DNA of 28,320 bases from a virus: positions 1 to 28,320 of IMG/VR virus record IMGVR_UViG_3300032333_000284; one strand, 5' to 3'. The position numbers and the translations under genes are program-made. Below the pieces are notes generated by a model. It ran no database searches. It worked only from the letters and a program-made list of their open reading frames with translations, and was not told the origin of the DNA. Below are positions 16,687 through 23,054 of this stretch, in pieces (the stretch's first letter is position 1; each line of letters opens with the position of its first letter).

Positions 16687-18840
16687 TTAAGCCTTAGGCT
16701 GTCCCTTAATGACTGGAATAATCGTGCACCGACAACGTGGATGTAATTGCGCTATCTCTACTGGGCCGTCGTAGTTTGAGTAGCCCATCTCTTGTAGTCC
16801 TGGAACATCCAAGAAAACTTCATTAAGCTCTACTTCTTTGCCATGCATAAGAGAGCATTCTGGACATGTTCTTTCATCGAGAGCTGTGTACCAAATCTTG
16901 CTCTCTACTACGCTTGATTGATTCCATGCTTCAATTTCAGCGTGGCCTTGTGCACGGTGAACTTCAGTGACAGCAATCAACTCTGAACGACTAGCTGATA
17001 GACCTTCAAGTTGGTTTATTCGAGCTGTTAGAGCTTTGATACCTTCATTGCTATCTAATCCATCAGATATTGTTTGTCTGATAATGTTACTTGTGTGTTC
17101 TGTAACCTCTCCTGCAAACTTCTTAATACTGGCCTCGATGTACTTACGAACGTCTGGTGCAGCTAAAGAGAAATCTTCTGGCTTAAGTCCAAGGCTAGCA
17201 AACGCTACCTGACCCTCTGATTCAAAGAAGTCAGAAATTATTGGAGTAATGATGCTAATAGTAAGTTCGGTGTTTTTGGCTTTATCAATAAAGTCAGGCA
17301 GCTTGGCTTTCTTAGAAAATGACTTATCGATCTTCATATAGTCGACAAGGTTTTCAATAGCTTCAACACTTTGCTTATCAAATATGTCGTTCATGCTTCG
17401 CTTGAACTTCTTCACATATGGCTCTTCACGTGCGCGCATCTGTCCATTTACCTTTTGACCAAGACTTTCGAATTGATAAGGATCCATTCTTAGTTGGAAT
17501 CGCTTTGTTGGTTGTTTATCCAATTCGCTATGCGTATGTGTGTCCTTCTTTTCAATATCGCTAACTTGAGACTGAGGTATCGGTAAACTAGCCAGAATAG
17601 CCTGCTTAATTTTTTCATGTGTTTTAAGTAATACTGGTTCTGCAGTAAGTGACTTTTGCTCAACAACGCTTGAATACGGTGTAAGACTAAATGGCAAGAA
17701 TACTTGATCTCCATTCTCAACAACTGGAAGACCGTTTTTCTTTCTCCACTCGTTGATAGTGAGCTGCCCATTGGTAAACATGATCTGACTCACCTGGGCT
17801 TCCTCTAGCTTGTCTTCTTGAATAGGACTCTTAGCCTCTAACCAGTAACCCTCTGGTTCAAATTGCTTCACGTAGAACTCATTCAGGTAATCAACAATAC
17901 GGAGTTCCTTAGGGTAGATGTTTCTTGATGAGAAGATGTAGTTCGAGGCCTTAGCTGATGCATAGTTCACATCTTCGACGATTCCAAGGATTGTCTTTGG
18001 CACACCAAAGAGAGCAAGGATATCGTCACGTGTGAGCTTAGACTGCTCAACAAACTGCATGTCGCTTTGCTTAGGGGAAATCGGAGTGTATGTGAGACCA
18101 CCGGAAAGGAAAGCTGTTTTGAATGCACGCTTGAAACCTGAGAATGATTCGTTCCACTTAGCTTTGACTAGGTCTGCTCTGTCCTGGTCTACTTCGTCTG
18201 GTGTACTGAGAATTCCACCAGGTGTTGCGTCGTTGTAGTAGAATCTACGGATGTACTCTTTACTAAAAACGTCAGTCTCAATAGTTGAACGTGCTGTCTC
18301 AATTGTTGAGAGTCCGATTACGTCGCTAAAGGGACTGTAATTTTTAAAGTGAATAACATCGTCAATACTAAGATCCACAGTAGTACCTTTGTAAGTGTAC
18401 TCATATTTTTCTACGTAATATTTACCAACAACTGCCCTAACTGTAGTTGGGTGAAGGGGATAAATTCTTGCTGGCTTCTTAGTCTTTCGGTCTCTTTCCA
18501 AATACCAGTACTCGTTACCGTAAATCTCTAGATTAGCCTGTAAACGCTCAAAAAGCATGTACTGAGTAAAGAACTCATTTACAAAACTAAGAAGATCGAG
18601 CATCTCGTGTTCACGAACAACCTCAACTTTTCCTCCAACTCTTCGATAAAGCACTAGGTCAATTCTACCTACCTCTTCAGATATCGCCTTGATACACTTA
18701 GCTACCCAAGATGTATACAAGTCCCTAACTGGCAGACGTCTACTATCAGACAAAGTCAATGGTGCTGAAAGAGATGTTTGCAGTGGTAGAGTGACATCCT
18801 TTTGCTTACTACCTCCAATCTGGCGGCCAAAAATCTTCAT
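16687..18840 (-). CDS. Portal protein fused to a MuF-type head morphogenesis domain
   Basis: At 717 residues this is much longer than a typical HK97 portal (about 400-430). Residues 1-410 are the portal: VRDLYTSWVAKCIKAISEEV, the IYPLHPTTVRAVVGKYYVEK strand pair, DDVIHFKNYSPFSDVIGLST, LTRDDILALFGVPKTILGIV and the LTINEWRKKNGLPVVENGDQ block. After a linker with two KK- and Q-rich stretches, residues about 480-717 form a MuF/Mu gp30-like module: an AVTEVHRAQGHAEIEAWNQ helix, then DERTCPECSLMHGKEV and QLHPRCRCTIIPVI. The C-x-x-C, H and C-R-C residues are the conserved metal-binding-like set of MuF. Usually the two are adjacent separate genes. Portal forms the DNA gateway; MuF is a minor internal head protein. 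Confidence 0.9.
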   Translation of the reverse strand: MKIFGRQIGGSKQKDVTLPLQTSLSAPLTLSDSRRLPVRDLYTSWVAKCIKAISEEVGRIDLVLYRRVGGKVEVVREHEMLDLLSFVNEFFTQYMLFERLQANLEIYGNEYWYLERDRKTKKPARIYPLHPTTVRAVVGKYYVEKYEYTYKGTTVDLSIDDVIHFKNYSPFSDVIGLSTIETARSTIETDVFSKEYIRRFYYNDATPGGILSTPDEVDQDRADLVKAKWNESFSGFKRAFKTAFLSGGLTYTPISPKQSDMQFVEQSKLTRDDILALFGVPKTILGIVEDVNYASAKASNYIFSSRNIYPKELRIVDYLNEFYVKQFEPEGYWLEAKSPIQEDKLEEAQVSQIMFTNGQLTINEWRKKNGLPVVENGDQVFLPFSLTPYSSVVEQKSLTAEPVLLKTHEKIKQAILASLPIPQSQVSDIEKKDTHTHSELDKQPTKRFQLRMDPYQFESLGQKVNGQMRAREEPYVKKFKRSMNDIFDKQSVEAIENLVDYMKIDKSFSKKAKLPDFIDKAKNTELTISIITPIISDFFESEGQVAFASLGLKPEDFSLAAPDVRKYIEASIKKFAGEVTEHTSNIIRQTISDGLDSNEGIKALTARINQLEGLSASRSELIAVTEVHRAQGHAEIEAWNQSSVVESKIWYTALDERTCPECSLMHGKEVELNEVFLDVPGLQEMGYSNYDGPVEIAQLHPRCRCTIIPVIKGQPKA

Positions 18841-18899
18841 CTAGAATTTTATACATACGTATTCTACGTACTGCATATGTACATTACAAGTACAGCACC
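18841..18899 (-). promoter_or_regulatory. GTAC-rich putative late promoter (copy d)
   Basis: This is the best-formed copy. TTGTAA (18889-18884), a 17-bp spacer with GTACATATGCAGTACG, then TAGAAT (18866-18861), all on the minus strand and close to consensus sigma70 hexamers. TGTATA follows five bases later. It lies between the large terminase stop (18900) and the portal ATG (18840), so it would drive the head genes. Confidence 0.55.
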
Positions 18900-20486
18900 C
18901 TAAATATACACGTCAACCTTAGCCGCACCCCTAACAATTCCTTGAATACACAACGCATCTGAGATCACGGTGTCATCATGGTATGGACTAATTGCCTCCA
19001 TTCCGCCCTGCTCGTTGTAGTAGAAATAGCTCAGCTCCTCGTACTCATCTTCAGGCACTTCAAAGGCACCACTTGCTCGAATGAACTTTCTAAAGTCCAT
19101 TATGAGAATCGGTTTAGTGCTTGCATTGGTGTTGAAGCCGTACTTGTCTTGGTCTTTCATGACCACCTTGTCCATCACCTTTTGCTTGTACATGTACGGT
19201 CGCCAACTGTACTGCTTCGTAGCAATAATGAATGCTGATGCGTTGTTGTTCTCTGGTATGAGGTAGATGCTCTTGAACTGCACAATGATACTGTCGAGTA
19301 GTGCTGCCATTCTGTCCTGCGTGATATGACCCTTGTAGTGGAACACCAACTTGCCATCGAGTGTACGACCAGTGAACGATGTGTTGTCACCATCTGTACC
19401 ACCAAGTGCTAAGTCACCACCAACAACAACATGCAAATCCTTTCTTAGTTCTTTGCCTACAAACCATTTTACGTCTGATTCTACTGAGAGTGGTTTACGT
19501 TTGACTAGGAATGGTATCTCTTCGTCGAAGACAGGTGAACCATTCAAGATCAATGGGATGTTCATGTACTCCTGCATAAATGCTTTCTCACCTAGCTTGT
19601 TGTAGCGCTTTCTCAGTCGTTCAAGGGACCACCTATCAGGCCATAGTGGAGTACCTGTAAAGTTCTCTTTGTTGAAGTCGATAATTGCAGGGAACTCGAA
19701 AACCTTGAACTCTTGTTGCTCAGCGTTTTGCTTGAGCTTATTCACAAAGCAGTTATTGCCAATCACAGTGCCAAGCACAATCATTGAACCTTCATCTGGG
19801 TTGATAGCTCCGTATACGCTTGTAAAGATCCAGTTATAAAACTCATCAGCAATAAGCGGGTTCTTCACGTCTTTGTTCTCTTGTGGATCATCTACAATAA
19901 CTTTTGTAGGGCGACTACCACGGATAGATTCCCCTTTCGTTAGTGTCTTCACACCACAGCCATTAAGCAGGTCTAGCTGACGTTGTCGCCACTTCTCGTT
20001 GGTCTTCTCACTCTTGTTGCTAATTGGCACTAGGTCTCCCCATATCCAGCGAATAAGTGGGTTTGTCTCTAACTCGAATCTGATATCGCCAATCACATCT
20101 TCACCCAGGCCTTTCGACATGATGAGAATGATTGCTTGCTCTTCTTCAAAAAGAAGATCCCAGAGTACGCCGATCTTAGAAATTATTGTTGTCTTAGCGA
20201 AGCCTCGAGGAATGATACAAAGTATATCCTCTCCAGCACTGGATAATCCTAATAGCTTGATATGCAAATCAGGCATCACATAGCGCACCCCACTCTTCTT
20301 ATCACTAGTCCACCGAGTCGTTATGTTCTTCGCAAAATACTCTTTGTCGTAATAGCACAAGCTCCGTATCACAATCCTTCGCTGTTCCTTGCTCAGCTTC
20401 TCTAAACTGGTTGAGTCTAGTATTTCGTAGAGATCCTCTTTCTCAAGGATCTTAAGCTTACTTCTTCTTTCTCTTTGCTCGTGCAT
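18900..20486 (-). CDS. Terminase large subunit
   Basis: The 528-residue DNA-packaging motor has an N-terminal ATPase with a Walker A-like IIPRGFAKTT at about 91-100 (PRG-x-x-KT form), a Walker B KVIVDDPQ at about 195-202, and a VLGTVIGNN segment resembling the coupling motif. The C-terminal nuclease of the RNase H-like fold begins with VVVGGDLALGGTDGDNTS (D358 in GGDLA as the first acidic residue) and ends with SPYHDDTVISDALCIQG, whose Asp residues fit the final metal ligands. It overlaps the small terminase gene by 29 bp, with ATG at 20486 chosen for that coupling. Function is certain; which packaging strategy (cos or pac) cannot be told. Confidence 0.93.
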   Translation of the reverse strand: MHEQRERRSKLKILEKEDLYEILDSTSLEKLSKEQRRIVIRSLCYYDKEYFAKNITTRWTSDKKSGVRYVMPDLHIKLLGLSSAGEDILCIIPRGFAKTTIISKIGVLWDLLFEEEQAIILIMSKGLGEDVIGDIRFELETNPLIRWIWGDLVPISNKSEKTNEKWRQRQLDLLNGCGVKTLTKGESIRGSRPTKVIVDDPQENKDVKNPLIADEFYNWIFTSVYGAINPDEGSMIVLGTVIGNNCFVNKLKQNAEQQEFKVFEFPAIIDFNKENFTGTPLWPDRWSLERLRKRYNKLGEKAFMQEYMNIPLILNGSPVFDEEIPFLVKRKPLSVESDVKWFVGKELRKDLHVVVGGDLALGGTDGDNTSFTGRTLDGKLVFHYKGHITQDRMAALLDSIIVQFKSIYLIPENNNASAFIIATKQYSWRPYMYKQKVMDKVVMKDQDKYGFNTNASTKPILIMDFRKFIRASGAFEVPEDEYEELSYFYYNEQGGMEAISPYHDDTVISDALCIQGIVRGAAKVDVYI

Positions 20487-20910
20487 CCTTGGCTGCGTTA
20501 ACTAGGCCATTCAGCGCAGAGTCCTCAAGCTCAATGTTGTGGTTGGTATTATCGTTCCTGCTGATTGATGTCGCCTGCCCATTCGCTGTCATGATGATCT
20601 TCCAGATCGTCTCAAGGCCCTTTGCGCTCTCAGCCATGTAGACATCCTTGTTCTTCACTACATGGTCATACACCTCACCTAAAGCCGTAGCCATCTTTGA
20701 GCTCCTCTGCTCTAAAACCTTCTGCACCGTCATCTCCGTTTGCTTCTTTGCCATAGCCTCTTTCTCGACTGCCCAACCCTTTGTTCGACGAGAGAATGTA
20801 CCGCTGCTCTCAACCGCCTTGCGACCAAACTTAGACCTACCCCACGGAGTAACGTCAACGAATTCGCTGAGAAAAAAGTCTCGTTTTAGGGCTTCCCAAT
20901 CCTTTCTCAT
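20458..20910 (-). CDS. Terminase small subunit
   Basis: This 150-residue protein lies immediately upstream of and overlaps the large terminase. It opens with MRKDWEALKRDFFLSEFVDV, similar to small terminase N-termini in which "W-x-x-L-K-x-x-F-F-x-S-E/D-F" precedes a helix-turn-helix (TPWGRSKFGRKAVESSG). A long central helix (AVEKEAMAKKQTEMTVQKVL) would form the oligomer, and the C-terminus is very basic (DARAKRKKK). It recognises the phage packaging site and stimulates the large subunit. The upstream gap (20911-20964) carries a GTAC-rich promoter-like element. Confidence is from pattern plus position. Confidence 0.85.
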   Translation of the reverse strand: MRKDWEALKRDFFLSEFVDVTPWGRSKFGRKAVESSGTFSRRTKGWAVEKEAMAKKQTEMTVQKVLEQRSSKMATALGEVYDHVVKNKDVYMAESAKGLETIWKIIMTANGQATSISRNDNTNHNIELEDSALNGLVNAAKDARAKRKKK

Positions 20911-20967
20911 AAGCTATAGTCGGTACTTGTACAGTCGAAGTATAGTACACAAACCGCCTATTTACTA
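20911..20967 (-). promoter_or_regulatory. GTAC-rich putative late promoter (copy e)
   Basis: The minus strand carries TAGTAA (20967-20962), a 17-bp spacer, then TATACT (20944-20939) and TGTACAAGTAC five bases further on. It lies between the replication gene and the small terminase ATG at 20910, so it would start the packaging-head transcript independently of the replication operon. Confidence 0.4.
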
Positions 20968-21915
20968 GACATTTTGCATTTTGGAATTAGAAACCTGCTT
21001 TTCACACCAGCGTTTCGTTGGTCCTGACGCCATGTTTTGAATACTCAATGCAAGATCATCAGGCAGAATTGTTTGCTTTGTTGCTAGCCAATGCTGAACC
21101 TTCTTTTGGACCATGAGATCAGGGTGCTTTTCTTCTAGCACAGTTATTGGTCGCATTGCTGGAGTATTGGCATAGGTTGCACCACGAACCTCAAACATCT
21201 TCTTTGGTGTTTCAGTCTCAGCACGCTTCAAAAATGTCAGGAGTCTTGCTGTGGTTGCTTTGACTTTCTTGTTATCTATAAGCCATATGAACATGTCTTC
21301 AGCTTTCTTGATGATCAATGCAGAATCAAAACGTTCCTCGAGGAGTTCAAAGCTAACGTTAACTTCGATGGTCACACCAAACTTTGCTGCAAGGTTGAGA
21401 ACCTGTTGAGCGACTGGGGAAACTTTAGCGGAACTTTGAAGGGGTTCTTCGGATTCTTCGTAGGGCTGAATGGATTTTGATTCCAAACTTTTTTCTTTAT
21501 ATATTTCTTTTTTATATCTACTCTTCTCTTTAGTCTGTGCCCGTTTATTGCCCGTCGGTTGCCCGTGGCTTGCCCGTTGTGCTTTTTTATTAGTCTTAGA
21601 GGTGTCTATGAATATGTTATCTATAAGCCTAAACTCTATGGCTCCAGTCTCTTCGTCTACCCTGCCCGTTCTTGAAACATACGTTGCCCGTTTATTGCCC
21701 GTCTCTAAATCACGCAAAACCCGCTCGATTTGGTTCCATTGAGACTTCTTTAAACCAAACTTTTTAAACTCGTTTTTACTCATGAAGCAAACACGCTCAG
21801 GATTCTTCATAGCACGAGAAGCCATAGCATAGAGCACAGCGAGGCGGAGTGGTTTTTGCATTAACCACTCCACGCCAGGGGCAAGTTTAAGAAACTCTCC
21901 TATTCCTTCAGTCAT
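20965..21915 (-). CDS. Replication initiator-like protein containing an internal origin
   Basis: The 316-residue product looks like a lambda O-like initiator. Residues about 10-100 resemble a winged helix (PLRLAVLYAMASRAMKN, the FMSKNEFKKFGLKKSQWNQI recognition region, then VLRDLETGN). Residues 105-160 are a hydrophilic linker very rich in Lys, Glu and Ser. A helical C-terminal half follows (ALIIKKAEDMFIWLIDNKKV), with no ATPase or polymerase motif. The DNA for residues 71-86 and 113-140 contains iterons and an AT-rich tract (see separate features), as in lambda O, where the origin lies in the linker coding region. Its ATG overlaps the TGA of the upstream 44-residue ORF (ATGA). No helicase or loader gene is in the window. 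Initiator function is inferred. Confidence 0.7.
   Translation of the reverse strand: MTEGIGEFLKLAPGVEWLMQKPLRLAVLYAMASRAMKNPERVCFMSKNEFKKFGLKKSQWNQIERVLRDLETGNKRATYVSRTGRVDEETGAIEFRLIDNIFIDTSKTNKKAQRASHGQPTGNKRAQTKEKSRYKKEIYKEKSLESKSIQPYEESEEPLQSSAKVSPVAQQVLNLAAKFGVTIEVNVSFELLEERFDSALIIKKAEDMFIWLIDNKKVKATTARLLTFLKRAETETPKKMFEVRGATYANTPAMRPITVLEEKHPDLMVQKKVQHWLATKQTILPDDLALSIQNMASGPTKRWCEKQVSNSKMQNV
21480..21532. other. Candidate DNA unwinding element, G-free AT-rich tract
   Basis: Fifty-three bases on the plus strand contain no G and are dominated by T, A and some C, giving strong purine/pyrimidine strand asymmetry. The tract begins just beside the four-iteron array (21538-21577). It encodes a Lys/Glu-rich linker. 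The arrangement copies that of the lambda origin: iterons followed by an asymmetric AT-rich region inside the initiator gene. Confidence 0.6.
21538..21577. repeat. Iteron array 1: four TGCCCGT direct repeats, 11-bp period
   Basis: TGCCCGT starts at 21538, 21549, 21560 and 21571, exactly 11 bp apart, so all copies face the same side of the helix. Three of the four extend to TTGCCCGT. Since 11 is not a multiple of 3, successive copies fall in different reading frames of the host gene, so the repeat is conserved as DNA and not as protein. Confidence 0.85.
21663..21702. repeat. Iteron array 2: three TGCCCGT repeats, 22- and 11-bp spacing
   Basis: TGCCCGT starts at 21663, 21685 and 21696, spaced by 22 and 11 bp, keeping the helical phase. 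The 19-base block TGCCCGTTTATTGCCCGTC at 21685-21703 is identical to 21538-21556 in array 1, pointing to duplication or conversion between arrays. A missing copy would fit at 21674. Confidence 0.8.
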
Positions 21916-22046
21916 AGGTCACTCGCCTCCTCTAGTCGTTGTATCTGTGTTTCCATTGCCTCGATCTTAGACAATGTTTCTGCTTCGAGCAGTTTGTACT
22001 TTACCTCGTATTGGAGACGTAAGTTGTTCTCATTAAATCTCTTCAT
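21912..22046 (-). CDS. Small helical protein, coupled to the replication gene
   Basis: A 44-residue frame from ATG 22046 to TGA 21914-21912 reads MKRFNENNLRLQYEVKYKLL, then EAETLSKIEAMETQIQRLEE and ASDL. It is a probable coiled coil. The start overlaps the end of the preceding 75-residue gene (stop at 22033) and its TGA overlaps the next ATG as ATGA, the pattern of translational coupling on one mRNA. It may be a partner or oligomerisation factor for the initiator; function is unknown. Confidence 0.65.
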   Translation of the reverse strand: MKRFNENNLRLQYEVKYKLLEAETLSKIEAMETQIQRLEEASDL

Positions 22047-22260
22047 AGGCATTGATTATGTCTGACTCTATAATCGCATCACCATCCTCCTCAGTGTAAT
22101 ACCTCCACTCGAAGTCGTTTGTGTCGTACATTGCAAAATATGCACCACTAATTATTTTACCAAATCCTCCATTTAAGACCTTACCTTCTTTATCTGTTTC
22201 TGCCCAAATTATAACCTGTCCCCTTCTAAACTTTGGTTCTGGTAGCTGAACATTGTTCAT
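22033..22260 (-). CDS. First gene of the leftward replication operon, unknown function
   Basis: This 75-residue acidic protein contains FRRGQVIIWAETDKEGKVLN followed by GGFGKIISGAYFAMYDTNDF, a pattern of short strands compatible with an SH3-like barrel, and an acidic C-terminal segment (TEEDGDAIIESDII). No TM or DNA-binding motif is apparent. It is the first gene left of the divergent control region and overlaps the next small ORF by 14 bp. Its position suggests early expression with replication. I do not recognise a family. Confidence 0.6.
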   Translation of the reverse strand: MNNVQLPEPKFRRGQVIIWAETDKEGKVLNGGFGKIISGAYFAMYDTNDFEWRYYTEEDGDAIIESDIINAYEEI

Positions 22261-22283
22261 ATGTATAATAGTTAATTAAATTT

Positions 22284-22314
22284 AAATTACTCCTGCTCAC
22301 TTGTGAGGATGCAA
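22284..22314 (-). promoter_or_regulatory. Possible leftward promoter of the replication operon with operator
   Basis: The minus strand has TTGCAT (22314-22309) and TAATTT (22289-22284), 19 bp apart; AGTAAT at 17 bp is an alternative -10. Between the two lies the palindrome CTCAC-tt-GTGAG (22296-22307), a plausible operator. Confidence 0.35.
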
Positions 22315-22323
22315 TGGGGAGTA
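22288..22323. repeat. Nested inverted repeats, candidate operator
   Basis: The outer arms are TACTCC (22288-22293) and GGAGTA (22318-22323). Inside them lie CTCAC (22296-22300) and GTGAG (22303-22307) with a two-base centre. TGCTCAC also recurs as a direct repeat at 22294-22300 and 22329-22335. It overlaps the possible leftward promoter. Confidence 0.45.
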
Positions 22324-22472
22324 GACATTGCTCACCTATATTGTATTCGCCGTTTTGTATTTTTGTGGTGTATTTTTACTTACTTTTTACCTATTCAAAC
22401 AAATATTTAGGCACGACTAATCTGAGACCGTCAAGTGGATATTGTCAGCCACTGAGGTTGTTGTACATCGAT

Positions 22473-22545
22473 ATGTTAAGGATCAAAGAACGAAGAGCGG
22501 CTTGTTAATGCCTTTTAATTGGCGAATTTTTAGAACTCCAATTAA
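22473..22545 (+). other. Upstream homologue of the small RNA element
   Basis: This contains GTTAAGGATCAAAGAAC (22475-22491), AATGCC (22507-22512) and CGAATTTTT (22523-22531), in the same order as in the downstream element and with the same 10-base gap between the last two blocks. It ends in an 8-bp inverted repeat, TTAATTGG (22515-22522) and CCAATTAA (22538-22545). It also encodes a 11-residue frame (MLRIKERRAAC). No clear promoter or U-run was found, so it may be a decayed copy. Confidence 0.45.
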
Positions 22546-22567
22546 TCACTATGCACTTTTGCACAAC

Positions 22568-22595
22568 TTGCATGAAACTGCAAATAAGCTAATAT
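22568..22595 (+). promoter_or_regulatory. Rightward promoter of the small RNA
   Basis: TTGCAT (22568-22573), 16-bp spacer, TAATAT (22590-22595). TTGCA motifs at 22559 and 22568 and an inverted copy TGCAA at 22579 surround the -35. Start would be near 22602. Confidence 0.55.
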
Positions 22596-22601
22596 AGTGA
22601 C

Positions 22602-22684
22602 GTTAAGCATCAAAGAACAGGCATGCAAATGCCAAAGGAGTATCGAAATTTTTCTAAAGAGGCCACCCTAGAGGTGGTTTTTTT
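22602..22684 (+). ncRNA. Candidate phage small RNA with its own promoter and terminator
   Basis: About 83 nt from the predicted start to the U-run. It contains GTTAAGCATCAAAGAAC (22602-22618), a hairpin GGCAT-GCAA-ATGCC (22620-22633) with a GNRA-type tetraloop, a single-stranded AAAGGAG and CGAAATTTTT (22634-22653), and the terminator hairpin. An open frame through it could only begin at GTG 22597, upstream of the predicted transcript start, and it ends inside the terminator loop, so translation is unlikely. No known RNA family is recognised. Confidence 0.55.
22658..22684 (+). terminator. Rho-independent terminator
   Basis: CCACC (22663-22667) pairs with GGTGG (22673-22677) across a five-base loop, extended by weaker G-U and A-U pairs, and is followed directly by seven T residues (22678-22684). 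Confidence 0.8.
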
Positions 22685-22686
22685 AG

Positions 22687-22714
22687 TTGCGTAAAATAGA
22701 AAACAATTTATATT
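22687..22714 (+). promoter_or_regulatory. Rightward promoter for the regulator gene
   Basis: TTGCGT (22687-22692), 16-bp spacer, TATATT (22709-22714), directly after the terminator. The leader that follows has a TGATAAT half-site (22743-22749) similar to the palindromes in the two downstream early promoters. Confidence 0.45.
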
Positions 22715-22784
22715 ATTGAGTTATTCATAATAGAGGGGGGGTTGATAATTATTAATATAGGAGTTATGGTGAGCGCGTAATAAT

Positions 22785-23048
22785 ATGATCAAGAATACAA
22801 TGGCATCAAAAAAACTTAGTTCTAGCTTAAACTTGAATAAGGTTAATCCAAACCTAAACTTGAATGATGCTCAAAAGGAGTACATTACGTCTCGGATGAC
22901 CAAGTATCGCTTGGCTAAGGTAGCAGATCTTGATCACAATACAGTCACTACTTTGTTTAGTGGAGGTAAGAAGGCGAGTATTGAAACAGTTGAGAAAGTA
23001 TCTAAGGCTCTTGGATTAGATATAGGGCAATTCCTCAGTATCAAGTAG
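22785..23048 (+). CDS. Cro/C1-type helix-turn-helix regulator
   Basis: This 87-residue protein has a lysine-rich, disordered N-terminus (about 1-25) followed by an XRE/HTH_26-like domain. Residues 40-66 form the HTH: YRLAKVADLDHNTVTTLFSG, in which A-x-x-x-x-x-D-x-x-T-V-x-x-L matches the recognition-helix pattern. IETVEKVSKALGLDIGQFL is the typical final helix of small Cro/C1 proteins. An alternative start is Met6 (22800). It is the first gene of the rightward module and probably regulates the divergent region or the palindromic early promoters. A TGATAAT half-site in its leader suggests autoregulation, but this is inference. No integrase or classical CI repressor lies in the window. Confidence 0.82.
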   Translation: MIKNTMASKKLSSSLNLNKVNPNLNLNDAQKEYITSRMTKYRLAKVADLDHNTVTTLFSGGKKASIETVEKVSKALGLDIGQFLSIK

Positions 23049-23054
23049 ATCTTT

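Larger units (their letters stand above)
22261..22784. other. Divergent control region without a convincing protein gene
   Basis: This 524-bp gap separates the leftward replication operon from the rightward early genes. It contains a nested inverted repeat and possible leftward promoter (22284-22323), two homologous RNA-like elements (22473-22545 and 22602-22684), an intrinsic terminator and two rightward promoters. A 64-residue open frame at 22314-22508 (plus) has poor codon context, and its last 12 codons overlap the first RNA-like element. I do not call it as a gene. Confidence 0.7.

Noticed and set aside
6039-21914. Alternative genetic code with TGA as glycine or tryptophan (as in Gracilibacteria or Mycoplasma)
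   Set aside because: TGA ends several genes at natural lengths (6039-6041, 21912-21914, 28194-28196) and in ATGA overlaps, so the standard code 11 holds.
22314-22508. 64-residue plus-strand frame in the control region
   Set aside because: Aromatic/Cys-rich nonsense composition, no promoter or coupling. Its end overlaps the RNA-like element, which explains the conserved part better.
22766-22780. Four-codon frame (MVSA) after AGGAG in the regulator leader
   Set aside because: AGGAG is only two bases from the ATG, too close for a normal SD; it may be a leader peptide starting at GTG but there is no further evidence.
22261-22784. CRISPR array or solitary repeat
   Set aside because: Only two imperfect copies of a 17-base block are found, with internal blocks conserved between them; the spacing and hairpins do not fit repeat-spacer units.
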